The notes: generated from the letters alone by a model not told the origin. DNA of 64,000 nt from Okeania sp. KiyG1 (GCF_014132355.1 NZ_BLZO01000053.1:1-64000), one strand, 5' to 3'; shown: positions 1 through 8,973, counted from the stretch's first letter. Program-made: numbers and translations.

Positions 1-714
1 TTATTAGCAGCATGGGCAAATCAAGCAAAAAATAGTGAAATAAATCTCACAGCACAACCAAATCAAAGTGGATTAGCAACTTGGTCAGTTCCAGAAGCAG
101 ACAAAGATGCAGCAAAATCACTAGGAGGTAAACAATATCAACTGCGAGTTTATGATGTCACAGATATAGACTTAGACTCACAACCAGCTCCAAGTGTGCA
201 GCAGTATGATTGCTCAGAATCTACCACGGACAAAGAACTAGAAAACCTGGCAGCAGAACATGAGTATCAGGCAGAAATAGGTTATGTGACTGATGATGGT
301 CATTGGTTAAAGTTAGCTCGTTCAGAGAAAATCAGGATATCAGCAGAAGAAATTGCCACGACCGTGGATGGAGATGAAAGTACGGGAATATCAGTACCAG
401 AAGCAGGGGTAGATACGAAAGAGACACCAACAACTTCCGTTGATGAAACTCCAACAGATGGCATAGGAGTAGCACCAATAGTAGGAGGATTAGGATTAGC
501 AGGGTTATTAGCAGCATGGGCAAATCAAGCAAAAAATAGTGAAATAAATCTCACAGCACAACCAAATCAAAGTGGATTAGCAACTTGGTCAGTTCCAGAA
601 GCAGACAAAGATGCAGCCAAATCCTATGGAGGTAAACAATATCAACTGCGAGTTTATGATGTCACAGATATAGAGCTTAGACTCACAACCAGCTCCAAGT
701 GTGCAGCAGTATGA
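1..714 (+). CDS. DUF4912 repeat protein, 5'-truncated segment in frame 1
   Basis: This frame is open from the first base of the window, so the gene starts upstream. It encodes one DUF4912 unit (WSVPEADKDAAK ... YQAEIGYVTDDG ... LARSEKIRI), a Pro/Thr-rich linker, a hydrophobic stretch of about 18 residues (APIVGGLGLAGLLAAW) and the start of a second unit. DUF4912 is a cyanobacterial domain of unknown function; I recognise it by the LRVYDVTD, AEIGYVTDDG and LARS signatures. An extra T near 677 relative to sister repeats moves the frame and gives the stop at 712-714, while the homologous protein continues in frame 2. The segment is therefore part of one long repeat gene, not a complete protein. 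Confidence 0.7.
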   Translation, partial: LLAAWANQAKNSEINLTAQPNQSGLATWSVPEADKDAAKSLGGKQYQLRVYDVTDIDLDSQPAPSVQQYDCSESTTDKELENLAAEHEYQAEIGYVTDDGHWLKLARSEKIRISAEEIATTVDGDESTGISVPEAGVDTKETPTTSVDETPTDGIGVAPIVGGLGLAGLLAAWANQAKNSEINLTAQPNQSGLATWSVPEADKDAAKSYGGKQYQLRVYDVTDIELRLTTSSKCAAV

Positions 715-807
715 TTGCTCAGAATCTACCACGGACAAAGAACTAGAAAACCTGGCAGCAGAACATGAGTATCAGGCAGAAATAGGTTATGTGACTGATG
801 ATGGTCA

Positions 808-1389
808 TTGGTTAAAGTTAGCTCGTTCAGAGAAAATCAGGATATTAACAGCAGAAACTGTCACGTTCCTGTGGATGGGGATGAAAGTATAGGAGTTTCA
901 ACACCAGAAGCAGGGGTAGATACGACAGAGACACCAACAACTTCCGTTGATGAAACTCCCACAGATGGCATAGGAGTAGCACCAATAGTAGGAGGATTAG
1001 GATTAGCAGGGTTATTAGCAGCATGGGCAAATCAAGCAAAAAATAGTGAAATAAATCTCACAGCACAACCAAATCAAAGCGGATTAGCAACTTGGTCAGT
1101 TCCAGAAGCAGACAAAGATGCAGCCAAATCACTAGGAGGTAAGCAATATCAACTGCGGGTTTATGATGTCACAGATATAGAGCTAGACTCACAACCAGCT
1201 CCAAGTGTGCAGCAGTATGATTGCTCAGAGTCAACCACGGACAAAGAACTAGAAAACCTGGCAGCAGAACATGAGTATCAGGCAGAAATAGGTTATGTGA
1301 CTGATGATGGTCATTGGTTAAAGTTAGCTCGTTCAGAGAAAATCAGGATATTAACAGCAGAAACTGTCGTTACCTGTGGATGGGGATGA
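808..1389 (+). CDS. DUF4912 repeat protein, frame-shifted segment
   Basis: This is the continuation of the DUF4912 repeat gene in frame 1. Homology to the other units begins only near 868; the first 20 or so codons from the nominal ATG are an out-of-frame reading of the repeat. It carries the Thr-rich linker, the hydrophobic helix, and one DUF4912 unit. Between 677 and 868 the matching protein lies in frame 2. The shift back is a two-base gain at the junction after AETV, where sister units read V-T-T-V-D-G-D or V-V-P-V-D-G-D. It ends at 1389 because the same junction gained one base near 1372. I read this as a piece of a single gene broken, or phase-shifted, at unit borders. Confidence 0.5.
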   Translation: MVKVSSFRENQDINSRNCHVPVDGDESIGVSTPEAGVDTTETPTTSVDETPTDGIGVAPIVGGLGLAGLLAAWANQAKNSEINLTAQPNQSGLATWSVPEADKDAAKSLGGKQYQLRVYDVTDIELDSQPAPSVQQYDCSESTTDKELENLAAEHEYQAEIGYVTDDGHWLKLARSEKIRILTAETVVTCGWG

Positions 1390-2911
1390 AAGTATAGGAG
1401 TTTCAACACCAGAAGCAGGGGTAGATACTACAGAGACACCAACAACGACCGTTGATGAAACTCCCACAGATGGCATAGGAGTAGCACCAATAGTAGGAGG
1501 ATTAGGATTAGCAGGGTTATTAGTAGCATGGGCAAATCAAGCAAAAAATAGTGAAATAAATCTCACAGCACAGCCAAATCAAACGGCATTAGCAACTTGG
1601 TCAGTTCCAGAAGCAGACAAAGATGCAGCCAAATCACTAGGAGGTAAGCAATATCAACTGCGGGTTTATGATGTCACAGATATAGAGCTAGACTCACAAC
1701 CAGCTCCAAGTGTGCAGCAGTATGATTGCTCAGAGTCAACCACGGACAAAGAACTAGAAAACCTGGCAGCAGAACATGAGTATCAGGCAGAAATAGGTTA
1801 TGTGACTGATGATGGTCATTGGTTAAAGTTAGCTCGTTCAGAGAAAATCAGGATATTAACAGCAGAAACTGTCATTACCGTGGATGGGGATGAAAGTATA
1901 GGAGTTTCAACACCAGAAGCAGGGGTAGATACGAAAGAGACACCAACAACGACCGTTGATGAAACTCCCACAGATGGCATACCAATAGCACCAATAGTAG
2001 GAGGATTAGGATTAGCAGGATTATTAATAGCATGGGCAAATCAAGCAAAAAATAGTGAAATAAATCTCACAGCACAACCAAATCAAACGGCATTAGCAAC
2101 TTGGTCAGTACCAGAAGCAGACAAAGATGCAGCCAAATCACTAGGAGGTAAGCAATATCAACTGCGGGTTTATGATGTCACAGATATAGAGCTAGACTCA
2201 CAACCAGCTCCAAGTGTGCAGCAGTATGATTGCTCAGAGTCAACCACGGACAAAGAACTAGAAAACCTGGCAGCAGAACATGAGTATCAGGCAGAAATAG
2301 GTTATGTGACTGATGATGGTCATTGGTTAAAGTTAGCTCGTTCAGAGAAAATCAGGATATTAACAGCAGAAACTGTCACGACCGTGGATGGGGATGAAAG
2401 TATAGGAGTTTCAACACCAGAAGCAGGGGTAGATACGAAAGAGACACCAACAACGACCGTTGATGAAACTCCCACAGATGGCATAGGAGTAGCACCAATA
2501 GTAGGAGGATTAGGATTAGCAGGGTTATTAGTAGCATGGGCAAATCAAGCAAAAAATAGTGAAATAAATCTCACAGCACAACCAAATCAAACGGCATTAG
2601 CAACTTGGTCAGTACCACAAGCAGACAAAGATGCAGCCAAATCCTATGGAGGTAAACAATATCAACTGCGGGTTTATGATGTCACAGATATAGACTTAGA
2701 CTCACAACCAGCTCCCAGTGTGCAGCAGTATGATTGCTCAGAGTCAACCACGGACAAAGAACTAGAAAACCTGGCAGCAGAACATGAGTATCAGGCAGAA
2801 ATAGGTTATGTGACTGATGATGGTGAGTGGTTAAAGTTAGCTCGTTCAGAGAAACTCAGGATATCAACAGCAGAAACTGTACGATTCCTGTGGATGGGGA
2901 TGAAAGTATAG
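1376..2911 (+). CDS. DUF4912 repeat protein, three-unit segment in frame 2
   Basis: This segment encodes three successive units of about 168 residues. Each has an acidic linker (VDGDESIGVS), a Thr/Pro stretch (ETPTTTVDETPTDGI), a hydrophobic helix, and a DUF4912 domain. The units are almost identical, including at silent positions, which shows recent duplication or conversion. The nominal ATG at 1376 falls inside the linker after a one-base gain near 1372, so it is not likely a natural start. The end at 2911 is an out-of-frame stop after a two-base gain near 2882, and homology continues in frame 1 in the next segment. If each hydrophobic stretch spans the membrane, the protein would cross it once per unit; this is inference. 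Confidence 0.6.
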   Translation: MDGDESIGVSTPEAGVDTTETPTTTVDETPTDGIGVAPIVGGLGLAGLLVAWANQAKNSEINLTAQPNQTALATWSVPEADKDAAKSLGGKQYQLRVYDVTDIELDSQPAPSVQQYDCSESTTDKELENLAAEHEYQAEIGYVTDDGHWLKLARSEKIRILTAETVITVDGDESIGVSTPEAGVDTKETPTTTVDETPTDGIPIAPIVGGLGLAGLLIAWANQAKNSEINLTAQPNQTALATWSVPEADKDAAKSLGGKQYQLRVYDVTDIELDSQPAPSVQQYDCSESTTDKELENLAAEHEYQAEIGYVTDDGHWLKLARSEKIRILTAETVTTVDGDESIGVSTPEAGVDTKETPTTTVDETPTDGIGVAPIVGGLGLAGLLVAWANQAKNSEINLTAQPNQTALATWSVPQADKDAAKSYGGKQYQLRVYDVTDIDLDSQPAPSVQQYDCSESTTDKELENLAAEHEYQAEIGYVTDDGEWLKLARSEKLRISTAETVRFLWMGMKV

Positions 2912-5763
2912 GAGTTTCAGCACCAGAAGTAGGGGTAGATACGAAAGAGACACCAACAACTTCCGTTGATGAAACTCCAACAGATGGCATAGGAGTAGCA
3001 CCAATAGTAGGAGGATTAGGATTAGCAGGGTTATTAGCAGCATGGGCAAATCAAGCAAAAAATAGTGAAATTAATCTCACAGCACAACCAAATCAAACGG
3101 CATTAGCAACTTGGTCAGTACCACAAGCAGACAAAGATGCAGCAAAATCCTATGGAGGTAAACAATATCAACTGCGGGTTTATGATGTCACAGATATAGA
3201 GCTAGACTCACAACCAGCTCCAAGTGTGCAGCAGTATGATTGCTCAGAATCTACCACGGACAAAGAACTAGAAAACCTGGCAGCAGAACATGAGTATCAG
3301 GCAGAAATAGGTTATGTGACTGATGATGGTCATTGGTTAAAGTTAGCTCGTTCTGAGAAAATCAGGATATTAACAGCAGAAACTGTCGTTCCTGTGGATG
3401 GGGATGAAAGTATAGGAGTTTCAACACCAGAAGCAGGGTTAGATACGACGGAGACACCAACAACTTCCGTTGATGAAACTCCCACAGATGGCATAGGAGT
3501 AGCACCAATAGTAGGAGGATTAGGATTAGCAGGGTTATTAGCAGCATGGGCAAATCAAGCAAAAAATAGTGAAATAAATCTCACAGCACAACCCAATCAA
3601 ACGGCATTAGCAACTTGGTCAGTTCCAGAAGCAGACAAAGATGCAGCCAAATCACTAGGAGGTAAGCAATATCAACTGCGGGTTTATGATGTCACAGATA
3701 TAGAGCTAGACTCACAACCAGCTCCAAGTGTGCAGCAGTATGATTGCTCAGAGTCAACCACGGACAAACAACTAGAAAACCTGGCAGCAGAACATGAGTA
3801 TCAGGCAGAAATAGGTTATGTGACTGATGATGGTCATTGGTTAAAGTTAGCTCGTTCAGAGAAAATCAGGATATTAACAGCAGAAACTGTCGTTCCTGTG
3901 GATGGGGATGAAAGTATAGGAGTTTCAACACCAGAAGCAGGGTTAGATACGACAGATACACCAACAACGACCGTTGATACAGAAACAACACCAGTTGATG
4001 GAAATCAAACAACTCCAACAGATGGTATAGGACTAGGGCAAATAGCATTAGGATTAGTAGGACCAGGGTTATTAGTAGCATGGGCAAATCGAAAACGGGA
4101 ACTAAATAGTGAAATAAATCTGAAATCTAATCATAGTAAAAGTGCATCAGCAACTTGGTCAGTTCCAGAAGCAGACAAAGATGCAGCTAAATTATATGGA
4201 GGTAAACAATATCAACTGCGGGTTTATGATGTCACAAATATTGACCTAGACTCACAAACAGCTCACAGTACCAGGTATTATGATTCCGAAGAGTCAAATC
4301 AGCAGTGGCAAGTAGGAAGCTTACTAGATGATTGCGAATATCAAGCAGAAATAGGCTATGCTACTGATGATGGTCAATGGCTACCATTGGCTCGTTCTAA
4401 CCGAGTTCGGATCTCAGAAGATCGTGTAGATGAAAATAAAAATATAGGTGTAGCAAAAGAACCAGAATTATTAGGTAAAGCACCAGTAAAATGGGTATTA
4501 CCTCCCTGTCAAATTACTATTACTCCTGAGAATGAAGAGAATATGATGGTGGTTTGGGAAGTTCCTCAAGTGGCGAAAAATGCAATCAAAGAACAGGGGG
4601 GAGAACAATACCAGTTGCGAATTTATGATGTTACAGGTATTGACTTGGATACACAGCCAGCATACAATGTACAAGCCTACGATTGTGAGGAATCTACTCA
4701 GCAAATGCAAGCACCTGTTTTTGTAAAAGAACGTGAATATCAAGCAGAAATAGGCTATGTCACTGATGATGGTGAGTGGTTAAAATTGGCTCGTTCTAAT
4801 CGTATCTGGATACCTGTACCTAATTTGATTGTAGACAGTGATGAAGAAAAAAGTACACATTTAGACGGAACTCCCTCTACAGCAACGATTCCAGAGGAAG
4901 TGTTGAAATCCAGTTGGATTACTATAGTACCTCACGATCGCCAGAGTGCTTGTGTTCATTTAGTAGTGTCTCAAGCTGCTAAGGATGCAGCAAAACAACA
5001 AGGTGGACAGCAATATCAATTGCGGATTTATGATGTTACAGATGTTGATATAGAATCACAAACAGCTCAAAAGATACAACAATACGATTGTGAGGAGTCT
5101 ATCCAGAAAAAAGAAATACCTATTAATATTACTTCTCCCCGCTATGTTGATTATTTAGCAGAGATTGGTTATGTCACTGATAGTTTGCAGTGGCTAATGA
5201 TTGCTCGTTCTAATCCACTACGAATGCCTATTTTGGCTCAAACTGATGATATTGCAGAGGTAAAAACAATTGGTGAACCAACTAAACCAATTATTGGTGC
5301 AGATGTAATATCTCCAGTATCAGGAAGTAAAGAAGAAACAGCGATCGCAACAAGTAACATCACCCCTGGCGACTGTGAGATTCAGCATCTTGTTGTCCAT
5401 AGTCGTAACAATTGCTATTCACTCAATGATTCACAAATTAAGGGACTTCAAGAAACGGCCGTCTCTAAAACCCTTGAACCAGGGATTTATATTGTGCGGA
5501 TTAAAAGTGGTACATTTAGTTACGGTTCTAATATTTGTCCCTCTGGTGAACCATTTGTTTTACTTTGGATTTTTGGTGGAAAGGTGAAGAATAAAAAGAC
5601 GAATATTCCGGTTGGGCAAACCTGGTCAACTTTGAATGGGTCTCACGAAACACTAACGTTAGAGGTCCTGGAAACGACTACTTTGTATGCCTTTTTTGTT
5701 GATACTTATCCTGATGATAATAACGGAGAGCTTACTGTTTCTGTAGCTAAGTTATATTCCTAA
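2827..5763 (+). CDS. DUF4912 multi-repeat protein with conserved C-terminal domain
   Basis: This is the longest intact piece of the locus. Residues 1-18 are an out-of-frame reading; homology starts near 2882. Then come two near-identical linker-helix-DUF4912 units, a third with a variant helix (LGQIALGLVGPGLLVAW) and diverged domain, and two more DUF4912 domains without helices (near 4500-4820 and 4900-5240). A linker and a final domain of about 130 residues follow (LEPGIYIVRIKSGTFSYG, EPFVLLWIFGG, LYAFFVDTYPDDNNGE, TVSVAKLYS at the very end). I have the impression that this last domain recurs at C-termini of cyanobacterial proteins, but I cannot name it. The stop is followed directly by a G-rich octamer array. 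Function is unknown; a surface or envelope role is only a guess. Confidence 0.75.
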   Translation: MVKVSSFRETQDINSRNCTIPVDGDESIGVSAPEVGVDTKETPTTSVDETPTDGIGVAPIVGGLGLAGLLAAWANQAKNSEINLTAQPNQTALATWSVPQADKDAAKSYGGKQYQLRVYDVTDIELDSQPAPSVQQYDCSESTTDKELENLAAEHEYQAEIGYVTDDGHWLKLARSEKIRILTAETVVPVDGDESIGVSTPEAGLDTTETPTTSVDETPTDGIGVAPIVGGLGLAGLLAAWANQAKNSEINLTAQPNQTALATWSVPEADKDAAKSLGGKQYQLRVYDVTDIELDSQPAPSVQQYDCSESTTDKQLENLAAEHEYQAEIGYVTDDGHWLKLARSEKIRILTAETVVPVDGDESIGVSTPEAGLDTTDTPTTTVDTETTPVDGNQTTPTDGIGLGQIALGLVGPGLLVAWANRKRELNSEINLKSNHSKSASATWSVPEADKDAAKLYGGKQYQLRVYDVTNIDLDSQTAHSTRYYDSEESNQQWQVGSLLDDCEYQAEIGYATDDGQWLPLARSNRVRISEDRVDENKNIGVAKEPELLGKAPVKWVLPPCQITITPENEENMMVVWEVPQVAKNAIKEQGGEQYQLRIYDVTGIDLDTQPAYNVQAYDCEESTQQMQAPVFVKEREYQAEIGYVTDDGEWLKLARSNRIWIPVPNLIVDSDEEKSTHLDGTPSTATIPEEVLKSSWITIVPHDRQSACVHLVVSQAAKDAAKQQGGQQYQLRIYDVTDVDIESQTAQKIQQYDCEESIQKKEIPINITSPRYVDYLAEIGYVTDSLQWLMIARSNPLRMPILAQTDDIAEVKTIGEPTKPIIGADVISPVSGSKEETAIATSNITPGDCEIQHLVVHSRNNCYSLNDSQIKGLQETAVSKTLEPGIYIVRIKSGTFSYGSNICPSGEPFVLLWIFGGKVKNKKTNIPVGQTWSTLNGSHETLTLEVLETTTLYAFFVDTYPDDNNGELTVSVAKLYS

Positions 5764-5927
5764 AAGAGGGAGTAGGGGAGTAGGGAGTAGGGGAGTAGGG
5801 GAGTAGGGAGTCGGGGAGTCGGGGAGTCGGGGAGTCGGGGAGTCGGGGAGTCGGGGAGTCGGGGAGTCGGGGAGTCGGGGAGTCGGGGAGTCGGGGAGTC
5901 GGGGAGTCGGGGAGTCGGGGAGTCGGG
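5764..5927 (+). repeat. G-rich octamer tandem repeat (GTCGGGGA)n
   Basis: A first part of GGGAGTAGGGGAGTAGG-type units (5768-5809) changes into about 15 perfect copies of the 8-mer GTCGGGGA (about 5810-5927). It starts 3 nt after the DUF4912 stop codon and runs into a short palindrome (GGGCGAATGCCATTCGCCC). G-runs of four at 8-nt spacing could form G-quadruplexes on the plus strand. Open frames read through it on the minus strand are low-complexity artefacts. Confidence 0.9.
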
Positions 5928-6453
5928 CGAATGCCATTCGCCCCTACTTATGGCGTTTTCAAGGTGAATTTGCGTAAGTCCTAATATTTTTCCCACTATT
6001 CCCTATTCTCTGTTCCCTGCTATATTTCATGAAAAATTCACACTAACAATAAATCGAGTGAGGGCGCAATTCGGCAGCTCTGCGGAACGCAAATGCCATT
6101 CGCCCCTATATATGGGGTGTTCAAGGGAGTTGCATGGGTAATATCATGTCCGGATAATTAGTTATAAAAAAACTTTCTCCTTCAACTCCAGTTCTTCTTC
6201 TTTCTTCCCTCCTCCTGGGAGGGGTTAGGGGTGGGTTGGGAGGGGTTAGGGGCGAGGGGTGGGTTGACTCCTGACTCCTGACTTCCCCTCCTCCTGGGAG
6301 GGGTTAGGGGTGGGTTGGGAGGGGAGGGGCGAGGGGTGGTTTGACTCCTGAGGACTCCGTAGTTATTTATTTATCACTGTTCAACCGGACATGATATAAG
6401 TCCTGATATTTTTCCCACTATTCCCTATCCCCTATTCCCTGTTCCCTGTTCCC
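5928..6453. repeat. Intergenic repeat mosaic with a family 5 element (about 6140-6397)
   Basis: The element at about 6140-6397 has inverted ends ATATCATGTCCGG / CCGGACATGATAT. Inside is a doubled C/G-rich text (GAGGGGTTAGGGGTGGGTTG) near 6210-6340. Flanking it, two copies of TTTTTCCCACTATTCCCTAT-type text occur at about 5985 and 6408, and palindromic GCCATTCGCCCCTA texts lie at 5931 and 6092. I see no gene here. Confidence 0.6.
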
Positions 6454-7257
6454 TTAAAAATTCACACTAACAAACTGTGACTCTGGCAATGCAGCTATTT
6501 CTGCCGAACTTGTGTTCAACACATATCCTAAGAGTTGATTTGTACCACTCATTTTAATCGCAGTACCCTCTAAAACACCATCATTATTTGGGTCTAAATC
6601 CTGTAGTGAAAGACCTGCCTTAGGTAAAAGTTCGACTTCATCATCGATAAATGGAAAAATCAAATTTGCATTAATTCCAAACTCTTCAAAACTATTAAAA
6701 TCTTCAAATATCAGATCGGATTTTGTCATCCCTCCTGTTAATCCAATAATATCTTCAGAAGAGTTAAAATCAGTAATAATTGCATTAGGCAATTCAGCAG
6801 TACTGGGAATTCCTGGAAATAAAGAAATAACACCACTTAAATCTTGTGTTATTCCTGCTAACTCAGTTCTGAAAACATATACATCACTTCCCAAACCACC
6901 TTTATAAATACCAACACCAGCATCACCAATTAAAGTATCATTACCCTCTCCACCATTTAATAGATCGGTACCTTTACCTCCATACAATATGTCATCACCA
7001 AAACCACCATTGAGAAAATCCGTATCCTTGTTGCCATACAAACTATCATTACCATTCTCTCCAAATAACTCGTCTTCTCCTCTACCACCAAAAATTAAGT
7101 CGTTGACAGATGAACCAGTAATGGTATCATCACCACTAAGAGCTAATACTCCCCCAGGAAAAGAATTAGCTTGCTCTACTGTGAGAATCTCATTATCATC
7201 ACCACCTGTTCCCAATAAACGAGGAAAAGAATCTGAAAAATCTTCAGTAAGTACCAT
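6454..7257 (-). CDS. RTX-type calcium-binding repeat protein
   Basis: A 267-residue protein. Residues 20-45 (TVEQANSFPGGVLALSGDDT) lead into six or so RTX nonapeptides between about residues 45 and 120 (GGRGEDELF, ENGNDSLYG, GGFGDDILY, GGEGNDTLI), the Gly/Asp motif that binds calcium in a beta-roll. A C-terminal part of about 140 residues with ITDFNSSEDIIGL and DLDPNNDGVLEG follows; such regions are common after RTX repeats in cyanobacteria. No signal peptide is visible, which fits type I secretion of RTX proteins, but no secretion genes are adjacent apart from an unrelated-looking ABC-2 exporter. It is divergent from the ATPase gene at 7346. The exact role (adhesin, S-layer-like) is not determined. 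Confidence 0.85.
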   Translation of the reverse strand: MVLTEDFSDSFPRLLGTGGDDNEILTVEQANSFPGGVLALSGDDTITGSSVNDLIFGGRGEDELFGENGNDSLYGNKDTDFLNGGFGDDILYGGKGTDLLNGGEGNDTLIGDAGVGIYKGGLGSDVYVFRTELAGITQDLSGVISLFPGIPSTAELPNAIITDFNSSEDIIGLTGGMTKSDLIFEDFNSFEEFGINANLIFPFIDDEVELLPKAGLSLQDLDPNNDGVLEGTAIKMSGTNQLLGYVLNTSSAEIAALPESQFVSVNF

Positions 7258-7345
7258 AACTTAGTATGTCTCCTAAATATGCTAAATTTTTGCTGTCCTA
7301 TTTATGTCGAATGTTGTCTGTAACTCAAATTAATATTCAAAAGTT

Positions 7346-8344
7346 ATGTCTATTATAGTCGCTAAAAATCTGAGTAAAATTTACCCAGTAGCTATCAAAG
7401 AACCAGGAATTAAGGGAACACTACGTCATTTTATACGTCGCAACTACCAATATGTTAAGGCAGTTGAAGATATTACATTTGAAATAGACCCGGGGGAGGT
7501 AGTGGGGTTTCTCGGACCTAACGGCGCTGGTAAAACTACTACTCTGAAAATGCTGACAGGTTTAATTCATCCGTCTAACGGTATAGTTAAGGTAGCTGAT
7601 TATGTCCCCTTTGAACGCAAGAGAGAATTTTTAGAGCAAATTACTTTAGTTATGGGGCAAAAACAACAGTTAATTTGGGATTTACCAGTGTTAGACTCGC
7701 TGAAAATTAATGCTGCTGTTTACGGTCTTTCTGACAAAGAATATTACAGAAGGTTAATGGAATTAACGGAGATGTTGTCCCTGGAGGGAAAGTTGAAGCA
7801 ACCAGTCAGAAAATTATCTCTGGGGGAACGGATGAAAGCAGAGTTGATGGCGGCGTTGTTGCATCAACCGAAAGTTTTATTTTTGGATGAACCAACTTTA
7901 GGTTTAGATATAAATGCACAAGTTGCAGTGCGGGAGTTTTTGCAAGAATATAATCAACGTTATCAGGCAACTGTGTTATTGACGAGTCATTATATGGCTG
8001 ATATTACGGCTTTGTGTAAGCGTGTATTGTTAATATATCAAGGTCAGTTAATTTATGATGGGAGTTTAGATGGTTTACTCGATCGCTTTGCTCCTTATCG
8101 AGAGGTACAAATAGAGTTACTTAATCCTGTGTCTACAGATGTAGATAATTTTGAGCAACATTTATCTAATTATGGGGAGGTGGAAATGTTGGAAGGTCAG
8201 TCAATACATTTGTTAGTACGCCGGGAAAATTTAACGGCAACTGTAGCTCAGATTTTGGCAGAATTAGAAGTGCAAGATTTGACTGTGACTGACCCACCTA
8301 TTGAGGAGGTTATTGGTAGAGTTTTTCGTGCAGGAAAAGTATAG
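7346..8344 (+). CDS. ABC-2 type exporter, ATP-binding subunit
   Basis: A 332-residue ABC ATPase. Visible motifs are Walker A GPNGAGKTT (residues 57-65), the signature LSLGE (157-161), Walker B VLFLDEPT (177-184) and the switch histidine in TSH (H215). Residues 250-332 form a C-terminal extension like that in drug/polysaccharide exporter ATPases. The likely partner is the permease at 10590-11378 on the same strand. The two are now 2.2 kb apart because DUF1963 genes and repeats lie between them. ATPases of this type usually work with two DUF990/ABC-2 permeases; only one is present here. The substrate cannot be told from sequence. Confidence 0.9.
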   Translation: MSIIVAKNLSKIYPVAIKEPGIKGTLRHFIRRNYQYVKAVEDITFEIDPGEVVGFLGPNGAGKTTTLKMLTGLIHPSNGIVKVADYVPFERKREFLEQITLVMGQKQQLIWDLPVLDSLKINAAVYGLSDKEYYRRLMELTEMLSLEGKLKQPVRKLSLGERMKAELMAALLHQPKVLFLDEPTLGLDINAQVAVREFLQEYNQRYQATVLLTSHYMADITALCKRVLLIYQGQLIYDGSLDGLLDRFAPYREVQIELLNPVSTDVDNFEQHLSNYGEVEMLEGQSIHLLVRRENLTATVAQILAELEVQDLTVTDPPIEEVIGRVFRAGKV

Positions 8345-8445
8345 TTTAAGTCAAAATTTAAAAGTCAAAAGTCAAAAGTAGGAATTTTTCTGAATTATAT
8401 TACAGCAATTACCGAGTTGATGATAACTGATAACTGATAACTGAA

Positions 8446-8533
8446 ATGACTAATATTCCCCCAAAAATTCAACCCTATAAACGTAATGCTTGGAAACCAA
8501 TAACTATTGATGGAGATGGGGATTTAACTGCTT
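8446..8533 (+). pseudogene. N-terminal fragment of a DUF1963 gene (broken copy 1)
   Basis: The ATG at 8446 begins a text nearly identical to the start of the intact paralogue at 9787 (both read MTNIPPKIQPYK, then AWKPITIDGDG). Homology stops at about 8530, where a foreign sequence beginning CTTGTGACATACTCCC enters and soon gives a stop. The rest of the gene resumes near 8976 as the open frame 8969-9664. This was a tandem duplicate cut by a mobile insertion of about 440 bp. Confidence 0.75.
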
Positions 8534-8842
8534 GTGACATACTCCCACACTAAGCAGGTGCTATAGTATAAGCTCTCTCGTTTCGCAGCCCCGGTATCCC
8601 GTCGGGCAAGCGCGTGCTTTAAGAACGGAATGCCCTGCCGCTCTTTTTGGACATAAAAAACTGCTCACCTAGTTCCGCAATAAGATTTTATGTTTTCCCA
8701 CGGTTGACTAGGAATTTAGGCCAACAACCCCATATCCTATTGAATTTTCATGGTTCATTACTGGCGGCGATTAGCTCAAACCAGCGTAATTCGATGATAA
8801 CATAAAAATTTGTAAATTAATGGAACATCTCCTCCCATTAAT
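8531..8842 (-). mobile_element. Stand-alone right-end-like fragment of a TnpB-type (IS200/IS605) element
   Basis: This is insertion material inside the DUF1963 copy. Read on the minus strand it ends GTGGGAGTATGTCACAAG, a text I associate with right ends of cyanobacterial TnpB elements, and it is rich in short stems (GCACGCGCTTGCCCGACGGG, TGCCCTGCCGCTCTTTTTGG on plus). No tnpB frame remains. The assignment rests on resemblance to other IS right ends and on its position at an insertion point. Confidence 0.4.
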
Positions 8843-8973
8843 TTACCGAATAATTAAGGTTTAAAGCCTCTCCTTTTAAGGAGAAACAAGAAAAAATTTT
8901 CCTTTGATTCAATCCTCTTCCTTTTAGGGAGAGGTAATTATCAATTATCCATTATCAATTATCAATTATTGAA
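8843..8973 (+). repeat. Family 1 repeat, forward copy
   Basis: It begins TTACCGAATAATTAAGG, has AAAGCCTCTCC and TAGGGAGAGGTAATTA stems, and ends with ATTATCAATTATTGAA. It lies directly downstream of the IS fragment. Its final TTG is the only plausible start codon of the open frame 8969-9664. Confidence 0.8.

Larger units (their letters stand above)
1..4090 (+). repeat. Tandem 504-507 bp coding repeat, about eight units
   Basis: The landmark TTATTAGCAGCATGGGC recurs near 1, 505, 1012, 3537 and as close variants (TTATTAGTAGC, TTATTAATAGC) between, with spacing of 504-507 bp. Each unit encodes a hydrophobic helix plus a DUF4912 domain plus a linker. Unit-to-unit nucleotide differences are few and clustered. 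Spacing differs from 504 only through the small gains that shift the frame (near 677, 868, 1372, 2882). Confidence 0.85.

Noticed and set aside
332-532. Minus-strand open frames inside the DUF4912 array
   Set aside because: They are Leu-rich antisense readings of the coding repeat, recurring in each unit, with no ribosome site.
5752-5996. Ser-Pro-Asp-Thr repeat proteins on the minus strand
   Set aside because: They are pure translations of the octamer minisatellite.
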